In this document: one piece after another, positions 1 to 5,102 of the stretch
Layout of the letters: the number at the start of each line of letters is the position of its first letter
How positions within the stretch are numbered: position 1 is the first letter of the stretch
From: JAHDDW01 sp964648795
Lineage (GTDB): Bacteria > Actinomycetota > Acidimicrobiia > Acidimicrobiales > SZUA-35
Assembly: GCA_964648795.1 (NCBI GenBank)
Contig: CAZYMB010000032.1
Coordinates: 1 to 5,420, forward strand
DNA: 5,420 bases
Reading direction: 5' to 3'
The notes under the pieces: model-generated
Databases searched by the model: none
Told to the model about the DNA's origin: nothing
What the model saw: only the letters and a program-made list of their open reading frames with translations
Made by a program: the position numbers and the translations under genes

Positions 1-2
1 GA

Positions 3-17
3 ATTTAGGGCCTAAAT
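3..17. promoter_or_regulatory. 15-bp palindrome across the HNH gene start
   Basis: ATTTAGG-G-CCTAAAT is a perfect inverted repeat with 7-bp arms around a single central G. It ends on the T of the ATG at 16 and contains the in-frame TAA stop at 13-15. This could be an operator or the edge of a longer repeat, but the window begins only two bases upstream, so neither can be tested here. The symmetry is seen directly; any role is inference. Confidence 0.3.
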
Positions 18-1380
18 GTCAGACCCGTGTGGGATGCTAGAGGTAATGAAACAAGGCGACCAATCTGCGGCGAATTTCATAACTCAAGGCAATCGGTTGA
101 TCGAGGCTGTAAGCCAGACGGCAATCGACCAGATGTCAGTCGCTGATGCTCGGCACTGCGTCGAACTTATAGCAAGACTCGAACAGCGCCTATCGTCGTT
201 AAAGTCTCGATGTGCTGCACAAGTGGCGGCAGGCGTTCGAGCAAATAGTTCTGAGGATGCTGGCGCCGGTATGCGTGCAGTCAGAAACATGTTTTCCGAT
301 TCCGCACTTTCACGCCGTGAAGTCAAGCAGTCGGTTGCAAAGGTAGAGGCGTTAGAGCGCATGCCTGCGCTCAAGAAGAACCTAGACAAAGTGTCATCGT
401 CTAATTTCGCAGCTGTTGCTTCACACACAAGCCGACTTAGCGACGCGCAAGCAAATCAGCTAGACGTGTCAGCTTTAGTCAAGAAGGCAAAGACACTTGA
501 GCTTGACAGGTTCGAGAAATACCTACGCAATCATATCAAGCAGGCAACATCGGACCCGTTGACAGAACACAAGGCAATGCGTGCCGCCTCTAAGGTAAGC
601 CACTGGTTAGATTCGATAACCGGCATGGGCCACATTCATGCAGAGCTTGACCCAGAGCGCTACGAACGCATTGCCAACCGCATCGATCGTGAAGTTAACC
701 GGCTTGCGAACCTAGACAAACGCAACAAAGGGGAAACTAAGAACGCCACGAAAGATTCTCACCTAGCTGCCGATGCCTTTTGCAGTCTTCTGGGTGCTGG
801 ACAAGGTAAGGTAGCGACTGGGCAAAGCAAGGCAAGCAGTCGCTCGGGCCGTACTGTCGTAGGTAAGAATTTGGGATGTGAATGCAGACCATCTCCAACC
901 GCAGATCTGCTAGTCGTTGTCGACCACAAGACTTTAAAGTCAGGACGCCACACCGGTTCTATCGCCGAGACAGAGTCCGGTGTAGCGCTTAGCGAGCAAA
1001 CTGTGAACAGGCTTGCATGTGATGCAATAATTCGCAAAGTCGAAACTGACGGTAAGGGGCTAGTGCTAAATGTTGGCCGTAAACAGCGAGTAGCTAGCGA
1101 CGCACAGTGGGCGGGAACTAAAGCTATGTACTCAACATGTAGTTGGAGTGGCTGCGAAACAAGAATTCAACACTGTCAGCTGCACCATATTCAGTATTGG
1201 CGCAACGGCGGTAAAACAGACATGAACAACCTTGTGCCACTCTGCAGTCATCACCACCACAAAGTTCATGAGGGTGGTTGGAGCCTAAAGTTGAAGCCAG
1301 ACCGAAGTCTCGAGCATATAAAGCCCGACAAGTCTGTCTGGAAGACTACAAAGCCGCCGAATCGGTTAGACAGTGGCTAA
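16..1380 (+). CDS. DUF222 / HNH endonuclease-domain protein (13E12 repeat family)
   Basis: The 454-residue protein has the usual two-part build of the actinobacterial 13E12 group. A DUF222-like region spans roughly residues 25-345; family-like stretches include LSRREVKQSV (98-107), GMGHIHAELDPERY (203-216), AADAFCSLL (251-259), LACDAI (333-338) and LNVGRKQR (351-358). An HNH nuclease domain follows at about 370-422. Candidate zinc ligands are C375, C380 and C410 with H413/H414; the HNH core is H390-H391, N405 and H413/H414, with H418 in the conserved LCxxHHxxxH pattern. All key residues are present, so a metal-dependent nuclease is plausible, but the biological role of the family is poorly known. 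It is often multicopy in actinobacterial genomes and linked to mobile regions. A TAA at 13-15 lies in frame just before the ATG at 16, so the ORF cannot extend upstream. Starts at 34 or 46 are possible: AGAGG at 39-43 precedes the ATG at 46 but is only 2 nt away. No partner gene is visible. Confidence 0.9.
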   Translation: MSDPCGMLEVMKQGDQSAANFITQGNRLIEAVSQTAIDQMSVADARHCVELIARLEQRLSSLKSRCAAQVAAGVRANSSEDAGAGMRAVRNMFSDSALSRREVKQSVAKVEALERMPALKKNLDKVSSSNFAAVASHTSRLSDAQANQLDVSALVKKAKTLELDRFEKYLRNHIKQATSDPLTEHKAMRAASKVSHWLDSITGMGHIHAELDPERYERIANRIDREVNRLANLDKRNKGETKNATKDSHLAADAFCSLLGAGQGKVATGQSKASSRSGRTVVGKNLGCECRPSPTADLLVVVDHKTLKSGRHTGSIAETESGVALSEQTVNRLACDAIIRKVETDGKGLVLNVGRKQRVASDAQWAGTKAMYSTCSWSGCETRIQHCQLHHIQYWRNGGKTDMNNLVPLCSHHHHKVHEGGWSLKLKPDRSLEHIKPDKSVWKTTKPPNRLDSG

Positions 1381-1473
1381 AAATTTGAGTGAAATGTCGG
1401 CCTGAATCTGGCTGCAGCTTAGTGATGCAGTGGAAGAGCAGTATGAATTAGGTGTAAATCCGGTTAGCGAGAG

Positions 1474-1503
1474 TTGTACAAGTTGCACAAGTGGAGCAAG
1501 TTG
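1474..1503. repeat. Degenerate 9-bp tandem repeat, about three units
   Basis: Three consecutive 9-mers, TTGTACAAG, TTGCACAAG and TGGAGCAAG, are followed by another TTG. Units 1 and 2 differ at one position; unit 3 is more diverged. The first unit contains the palindrome TTGTACAA. The repeat lies in the 180-bp gap between the convergent HNH and membrane-protein genes, where I see no coding potential. It could be a slippage product or a small protein-binding cluster. Confidence 0.5.
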
Positions 1504-1542
1504 TTTGTAGCCATTGTGAACTCGAATAGTAGCGATGTTCGA

Positions 1543-1568
1543 CTCGACTAGCTGAATCGTTCAGCGAG
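1543..1568. terminator. Small hairpin overlapping the 3' end of the minus-strand membrane protein gene
   Basis: GCTGAA (1551-1556) and TTCAGC (1560-1565) form a perfect 6-bp stem with a TCG loop. CTC (1543-1545) and GAG (1566-1568) could extend it across a five-base bulge. It overlaps the stop codon of the gene ending at 1561 and sits in a convergent gap, where a terminator is expected. No T-run follows on either strand, so it is not a canonical intrinsic terminator. Confidence 0.2.
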
Positions 1569-2355
1569 TTATACGTGCGAGAAGTCGTGCTTGAGGAGAT
1601 ATGAGTTTTGGTTCGACGAATTCGGCATCGAACAAGTTTGCAGATTTGCCTGGTGTTCTTGGTTTAGGAGATTTTTGGGCAGGGCCCAATTGGCTTTGGG
1701 TGCGTCGCCCCATTGCATCGCCCTCTAGACCCCGAGTGTCAATAACAGCCTGGCCACCAATACTTGAAGGACTAGAACCAGTGGCGATAGATCGGGAAGC
1801 TCTCCAAAACTCTAAGAGGTCTTCCTCTGTGAATGTAGCCCATAAAGACTGGCTTCCATATGTTTTGTCAACATCGATCAAGTTGAACGTCGTCTGCGAA
1901 TCGTCGGTCCAGACGATGCCTGAGAAGTATTCATATTTGGTTCGCTCAAAGTACTTGGAATAGACCAGAGAAACTTCCTCTTCGGCAAGTTCAATCAAGC
2001 CTCGCATGCTGATCTGGATAGTATCTATATCGGTAGGGCTAACTTTGAGGAAAAAGTTTGGCAGATCTGTTGCTGCGTCTAATGCAAAAATATGGTGGAT
2101 GCCTACCAGTCCGGCTTTATCTGCAGGAAATTTATGAATTATGTTCAAGGCCCAGTAACTTGCACCGACCATCGAAATTGTAAGGGCAGCGCCTATACCC
2201 AGAACACTGTAGTTGCCTGATACCAATTGTATGAACGTGACAAACCCTACTGATCCGAGGACTATCCCCCAAATGGGAAGAAGTAGGTCTCTAGATGACC
2301 TAAATTGATAGGCCTTCTCGATTGTAGAATAGTTCCGCTTGGATACCTTACCCAT
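1561..2355 (-). CDS. Hypothetical protein with a two-helix membrane hairpin and soluble C-terminal domain
   Basis: I do not recognise this 264-residue protein. The basic N-terminus (MGKVSKRN..) is followed by two hydrophobic segments, about residues 24-45 and 51-72, joined by a short SGNYS turn. The positive-inside rule predicts both ends in the cytoplasm. Residues about 73-190 form an ordered-looking soluble domain with alternating hydrophobic and acidic residues and many aromatics (YSKYFERTKYEYFSGIVW, LLEFWRAS). Residues about 190-264 are rich in Gly, Ser, Pro and basic residues and look disordered. A two-helix hairpin before a small soluble domain recalls bacterial PH-like or YcxB-like membrane proteins, but I see no diagnostic motif. 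The start is supported by GGAG four bases upstream and an in-frame TAG 18 bases upstream. It lies 84 bp downstream of the SulP gene on the same strand, so co-transcription is possible, although a plausible promoter of its own is present. Confidence 0.75.
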   Translation of the reverse strand: MGKVSKRNYSTIEKAYQFRSSRDLLLPIWGIVLGSVGFVTFIQLVSGNYSVLGIGAALTISMVGASYWALNIIHKFPADKAGLVGIHHIFALDAATDLPNFFLKVSPTDIDTIQISMRGLIELAEEEVSLVYSKYFERTKYEYFSGIVWTDDSQTTFNLIDVDKTYGSQSLWATFTEEDLLEFWRASRSIATGSSPSSIGGQAVIDTRGLEGDAMGRRTQSQLGPAQKSPKPRTPGKSANLFDAEFVEPKLISPQARLLARITR

Positions 2356-2359
2356 AATA

Positions 2360-2363
2360 CTCC
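2360..2363 (-). promoter_or_regulatory. Ribosome binding site of the small membrane protein gene
   Basis: Read on the minus strand this is GGAG, four bases before the ATG at 2355. A further GAGG lies a few bases upstream. It supports this start codon; the SulP and nucleotidyltransferase genes lack a comparable site. Confidence 0.5.
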
Positions 2364-2376
2364 GCCTCGTCTACCC

Positions 2377-2382
2377 AGTATA
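2377..2382 (-). promoter_or_regulatory. Possible -10 element for the small membrane protein gene
   Basis: TATACT on the minus strand, 21 bases upstream of the ATG, would give a leader of roughly 15 nt containing the GGAG site. No good -35 hexamer lies 17 bases further upstream, so the call rests on the -10 alone. Confidence 0.3.
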
Positions 2383-2439
2383 AGGCAGTATCAATAAATA
2401 ATTGAGTTGGTTTGCTGGGGTTTGCGACTAGATCAGAAG

Positions 2440-3864
2440 CTATCGCGTCGAGGCCGCAGCACTCTCAGAATCACGCCCATCATTAGGGTCGTGCTTAACC
2501 AGTCTTGCCACATACGTAGCTGCGACGCCGATTAGTAATGCCCAGTGAATCTGTGGAGCAAAGGCCAGTGTCGCAACAAATGTTATAACCATGATTGCAC
2601 CTTCGATTTTGGAGGCAGCGAACTGATCTTTGAACTGGTTGGGCTTCACAAGTTTGATCGCAGCACCAACAACAACTGCACCTAAGACAGCTTGTGGTAG
2701 CTCATTCAGAATCGACGCAAATGGAAGGAAGGCTAGAACGACTAAACCGGTAACCATGCCGCTCCAACGGCTTTGCGCTCCAGCTAGCTTGTTCAATGCG
2801 CTTCTAGAGAAAGACCCACCAACTGGTAACGCTCCGCTTATAGCAGCAACAAAGTTAGCTGCACCAGAAGCCATAAGCTCTCGGTTGACACTCCAACGCT
2901 GGTTATGTTCTTCAGCGAATGTCTTAGCAATAGCCGTTGGTTCTGCAAATCCGACTAGAGCAACAATTAATGCTCCTGTGATTAAAGAGCTCAATAAACC
3001 AAAGTCAAAGTCAAAGCTAAGACCAGGTAACCCTTCAGGTAGTGGGTTTGGGTCACCGATGATTGTGCCGTCGTAGAAACCGCTTGCGCTGATAACCAAG
3101 AACAACACTGCGGCAAGTAGAACACCGGGGAATAGCTTGTGTAACTTGCGTCCACCAAACATGAAAAACAGCGTGACTCCAGCGACGCCTAAGGCTGCAG
3201 GGTTATAGGCACTTGGGTGAGTGATTGCCCAAAACGCACTCCGCAAGGTTGATAAATCCTCTGGTATGACACCGTCTGCGCCAATAGCTTTAGGTAGCTG
3301 CGACGCAAGAATGATAATTGCTGCAGCGTTAGTAAAACCTTGAAGGACTGGCTTAGAAATAAGATCAGCAATCTTGCCAAGTCGAGACAAACCTAAACCA
3401 AAACGAAGCACCGCCACCATTAGTGCAAGCAACATAGCGCCGGCAACATATTGCTCAGTGCCGGGCTCTAGCCCGCCACCAGTTAACGCAGCAAAAGTCA
3501 ACAATGAAGTGAGCGCAACGGGCCCTGTTTGTAAGAATGGCGACGAAGCAAATAAGGCGAACACAAGCAAGGGGAGAGCGGCGGCAAACAATCCGGCAGA
3601 AGCTGGGAGTCCAGCCAGCTGTGCGTAAGCCAATGACTGTGGGATAATTACAAGAGCGACAGAAATACCGGCTATTACATCTGCACCAGAAATGCGAGTA
3701 GCTACAGGGTTGTACTCTTTGGCCTCAGAACCAGGATCAGAATCAGTATTTGCATTGATATTGGCTGTGCTATTTGTCGAAGTATTCGCTGAGTCAGTGA
3801 GTGAATCAGTCGCAGCATCATCTGAAGGCTTAGTCTCTAATCCTGTTTTGGTTTCAGATTTCAT
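2440..3864 (-). CDS. SulP-family anion permease without a STAS domain
   Basis: This 474-residue inner-membrane protein is a SulP/SLC26-type transporter, a family that moves sulfate, bicarbonate or other anions, often with Na+ or H+. Diagnostic stretches are VIIPQSLAYAQLAGLPASAG (72-91), the GPVAL motif (114-118), GFAEPTAIAKTFA (305-317) and NRELMASGAANFVAAISGAL followed by PVGGSFSRSALN (327-358). Hydrophobic segments run from about residue 60 to 456, consistent with the SulP/UraA fold. Two features stand out. Residues 1-50 form a hydrophilic tail dominated by Ser, Thr, Asn, Asp and Ala. The protein ends about 18 residues after the last membrane segment, so the C-terminal STAS domain of typical SulP proteins is absent, and the 84 bp downstream cannot encode one. 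An in-frame TGA lies directly before the codon preceding the ATG, and no ATG, GTG or TTG occurs between the ATG and the first membrane segment, so the tail is genuinely encoded. No clear Shine-Dalgarno is seen. Substrate cannot be assigned. Confidence 0.93.
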   Translation of the reverse strand: MKSETKTGLETKPSDDAATDSLTDSANTSTNSTANINANTDSDPGSEAKEYNPVATRISGADVIAGISVALVIIPQSLAYAQLAGLPASAGLFAAALPLLVFALFASSPFLQTGPVALTSLLTFAALTGGGLEPGTEQYVAGAMLLALMVAVLRFGLGLSRLGKIADLISKPVLQGFTNAAAIIILASQLPKAIGADGVIPEDLSTLRSAFWAITHPSAYNPAALGVAGVTLFFMFGGRKLHKLFPGVLLAAVLFLVISASGFYDGTIIGDPNPLPEGLPGLSFDFDFGLLSSLITGALIVALVGFAEPTAIAKTFAEEHNQRWSVNRELMASGAANFVAAISGALPVGGSFSRSALNKLAGAQSRWSGMVTGLVVLAFLPFASILNELPQAVLGAVVVGAAIKLVKPNQFKDQFAASKIEGAIMVITFVATLAFAPQIHWALLIGVAATYVARLVKHDPNDGRDSESAAASTR

Positions 3865-3877
3865 AGATCAAGTCTTA

Positions 3878-3883
3878 GTATTA
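3878..3883 (-). promoter_or_regulatory. Weak candidate -10 element for the SulP gene
   Basis: TAATAC on the minus strand, 14 bases upstream of the SulP ATG, would give a leader of only about six bases, fitting the lack of a ribosome binding site. No convincing -35 is seen. AAGTCT occurs twice 13 bp apart (plus-strand 3870-3875 and 3883-3888), with a related GTCTTAAG at 3903-3910; these overlap the candidate and could be a regulator site or chance. Confidence 0.22.
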
Positions 3884-4041
3884 AGTCTGAACATCAGTGC
3901 GCGTCTTAAGCCCAACTATCGTTATCGGCTGAGAATTCAACCAAGCTTAGACCAGATCAAGAAAACCCAAGATTCAATGGAATAGTGGCGTGGTGGTTAA
4001 TTTCCAATGGCCAATTGCAGGCTCGTATAGGTCAAGTGATC

Positions 4042-4047
4042 TATATT
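4042..4047 (+). promoter_or_regulatory. -10 element of a probable leaderless transcript for the nucleotidyltransferase gene
   Basis: TATATT ends seven bases before the ATG at 4055, the spacing expected if transcription starts at or next to the start codon. No Shine-Dalgarno is present. Leaderless mRNAs are common in Actinomycetota, which supports the reading. A TTGCAG at 4015-4020 is 21 bp upstream of the -10, too far to be a standard -35. Confidence 0.5.
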
Positions 4048-4054
4048 ATTAGCC

Positions 4055-4876
4055 ATGAGTTATTCACTAGTAATTATGGCAGCAGGTATCGGATCACGGT
4101 TTGGCGGCGTTAAACAGCTTGCAAAAGTAGGAAAAGGTGGAGAAGCGTTCTTAGATTTTTCTATCAAAGACGCAATGGCAGCTGGATTTTGTGACGTGGT
4201 CATGATTGTTCGCTCAGAAATCGAAGACGACGTTAAAGCACACGTTTCAGGTATGCATCCAGACTTAGCAGTTAGCTATGTACGCCAAGATGACCTTGGT
4301 CCAGCCAGAGAGAAGCCATGGGGAACTCTTCACGCTGTGTTGAGTGCTGAGAAAGCTGTCTCAAAACCGTTTGCAGTCATTAACGCAGATGACTACTACG
4401 GGGCAACATCATTTAAAATGGCAGCAGAGGCGTTGTCAGAGATTGAGCCTGGTATTTGTTACAACGTTGCTTTCGAACTCGGAAACACTTGCCCAGATCA
4501 TGGTTCTGTAACTCGTGGGGTTTGTGAAGTTGTAGACGGCAAACTAGCCAGAATCGTCGAAACCGAAGATGTGCACAGAGGCGACAATGGCGAACTAATC
4601 GCCGGCGATGTAGAGATTCCAAACTCGACACCAGCATCGATGAACATGTGGTGCTTTGATCAATCAATCTTTGAAGGGTTCAACGATCGTTGGGACGCTT
4701 TTATTGCTGAGAATGCTGATGAACCAAAAGCAGAGGCACTGCTTCCCGGAGCTGTTGATGAGCTAATGAGTGAAGGCAAGCTTGTGTGTCACGTGAGCGC
4801 ATCTCCAGAACAGTGGATTGGCATCACTAACCCTGAGGACTTCGAACTAGCAAAAGAAGCGTTAGCAGACCGCTAA
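4055..4876 (+). CDS. Sugar-phosphate-type nucleotidyltransferase (NTP_transferase family)
   Basis: The 273-residue cytoplasmic protein has the Rossmann-like nucleotidyltransferase core that transfers an NMP from an NTP to a sugar phosphate or similar substrate, releasing pyrophosphate. The N-terminal signature MAAGIGSRFGGVKQL (8-22) holds the glycine-rich nucleotide-binding loop with the conserved arginine (R15) and lysine (K20). PWGTLHAV (88-95) matches the second nucleotide-contacting segment, and NADDYYG (110-116) carries the metal-binding aspartate motif. SMNMWCFD (195-202) fits the substrate-side strand of this subgroup. The sequence resembles uncharacterised 'GSR(F/Y)GG-KQ' nucleotidyltransferases rather than GalU, RfbA or GlmU. 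There is no left-handed beta-helix or other added domain, and no sugar-biosynthesis neighbour to indicate the substrate. The start is firm: TGA at 4037-4039 is in frame upstream with no alternative start between. The final codons and stop are duplicated 73 bp downstream. Confidence 0.9.
   Translation: MSYSLVIMAAGIGSRFGGVKQLAKVGKGGEAFLDFSIKDAMAAGFCDVVMIVRSEIEDDVKAHVSGMHPDLAVSYVRQDDLGPAREKPWGTLHAVLSAEKAVSKPFAVINADDYYGATSFKMAAEALSEIEPGICYNVAFELGNTCPDHGSVTRGVCEVVDGKLARIVETEDVHRGDNGELIAGDVEIPNSTPASMNMWCFDQSIFEGFNDRWDAFIAENADEPKAEALLPGAVDELMSEGKLVCHVSASPEQWIGITNPEDFELAKEALADR
4856..4876 (+). repeat. 21-bp direct repeat, copy 1 (3' end of the nucleotidyltransferase gene)
   Basis: This copy encodes the last six residues (EALADR) and the TAA stop. 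With the next base it contains an inverted repeat, GTTAGC (4861-4866) and GCTAAC (4872-4877), around a five-base AGACC loop, so the stop codon lies in a hairpin arm. An exact copy lies at 4929-4949. The flanking bases differ, so the identity is exactly 21 bp. Confidence 0.9.
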
Positions 4877-4883
4877 CCGTTTT

Positions 4884-4927
4884 GAGAAATGCGAAGCATT
4901 TTCTCGTGGGAATCCGAAAGGGTTCCC
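4884..4927 (+). terminator. Two adjacent hairpins just after the nucleotidyltransferase stop codon
   Basis: Hairpin 1 pairs GAGAAATGC (4884-4892) with GCATTTTCTC (4896-4905), nine base pairs with one bulged T; its tip is GCGAAGC, known as an exceptionally stable DNA mini-hairpin. Hairpin 2 pairs GGGAATCC (4908-4915) with GGGTTCCC (4920-4927), eight base pairs including one G-U, closed by a GAAA (GNRA) tetraloop. The position suits transcript termination or 3'-end protection, but no U-run follows. The G-U pair would be an A-C mismatch on the other strand, so a plus-strand RNA is favoured. Confidence 0.45.
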
Positions 4928-4928
4928 G

Positions 4929-4949
4929 GAAGCGTTAGCAGACCGCTAA
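4929..4949 (+). repeat. 21-bp direct repeat, copy 2 (non-coding copy of the gene's 3' end)
   Basis: Identical to 4856-4876 but outside the gene. The 73-bp offset is not a multiple of three, and the copy lies after the stop. It keeps TTAGC (4935-4939) and GCTAA (4945-4949) as a five-bp hairpin. The next roughly 20 bases after each copy are still loosely similar (shared TTT, AAATG and GAA blocks with one indel), suggesting an old tandem duplication of about 73 bp that has since diverged. Confidence 0.85.
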
Positions 4950-4989
4950 ACTCTTTCGATAAATGTGAATGTAACGGTTAGAACAACGG

Positions 4990-5096
4990 CACGAGGCTGT
5001 TTCGTCGCCAGCGCCGGAAGAATTATTCTGTTACAGCACCCTCAGCAAGTCTTCCGGTACAGGGAGCTCTGAAACATCTCTGTGTTCGTCCTCGTG
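4990..5096. other. Second cluster of nested inverted repeats in the convergent gap
   Basis: CACGAGG (4990-4996) pairs with CCTCGTG (5090-5096). Inside lie CCGGAAGA (5014-5021) with TCTTCCGG (5050-5057), both perfect, and ACAGGGA (5059-5065) with TCTCTGT (5077-5083) with one G-U. A weaker GCTG/CAGC pair (4996-4999/5009-5012) shares one base with the outer stem. The cluster ends seven bases before the stop codon of the minus-strand ANL gene, so it could be that gene's 3' UTR terminator, part of a plus-strand RNA, or partly chance. No T-run marks a canonical terminator. Confidence 0.25.
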
Positions 5097-5102
5097 GTGC
5101 TT

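Larger units (their letters stand above)
4873..4981 (+). ncRNA. Candidate structured 3' UTR RNA with a four-way junction
   Basis: CTAACCGTT (4873-4881) and AACGGTTAG (4973-4981) form a perfect 9-bp stem. They enclose three hairpins: 4884-4905, 4908-4927 (GAAA tetraloop) and 4935-4949. Linkers of 2, 2, 7 and 23 nt join the stems, giving a multibranch fold. The closing stem uses the bases that also form the right arm of the stop-codon hairpin (4861-4877), so the two folds are mutually exclusive. The pairings are read from the sequence; a functional RNA is inference. No known riboswitch or ncRNA family was recognised. Confidence 0.3.

Noticed and set aside
84..428. Minus-strand ORF inside the HNH gene
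   Set aside because: Antisense to conserved DUF222 sequence; composition is that of a shadow frame. The same applies to 759-1037.
16..1380. Insertion sequence or homing endonuclease element around the HNH gene
   Set aside because: No matching terminal repeats or target duplication found at 1-15 versus 1381-1560; the window starts too close to the gene to judge the left side.
1601..1963. Plus-strand 120-codon ORF with AGGAG just upstream of its ATG
   Set aside because: The AGGAG is only two bases from the ATG, and the ORF lies wholly antisense to the 264-codon minus-strand gene, which shows clear membrane segments and its own ribosome binding site. Treated as a shadow.
2356..2439. Possible frameshifted STAS remnant after the SulP gene
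   Set aside because: Only 84 bp separate the genes and they contain stops and the next gene's leader; no STAS-like residues were seen.
2630..3985. ORFs at 2630-3076, 3374-3628, 3692-3985 (plus) and 3189-3380 (minus) overlapping the SulP gene
   Set aside because: All overlap the SulP coding frame, whose family motifs are unmistakable. None has a recognisable domain.
4413..4667. Minus-strand ORF inside the nucleotidyltransferase gene
   Set aside because: Antisense to a conserved enzyme; Cys/Arg/Leu-rich shadow composition with no motif.
4856..4949. CRISPR-like repeat-spacer unit
   Set aside because: Only two copies, one of which is the coding end of a gene, and the 'spacer' is itself two hairpins.
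4990..5096. tRNA-like cloverleaf suggested by a 7-bp outer stem with three inner arms
   Set aside because: Lacks a T-loop sequence in the right place, an anticodon arm of normal size and correct spacing; at 107 nt it is too long for a normal tRNA. Kept only as an inverted-repeat cluster.
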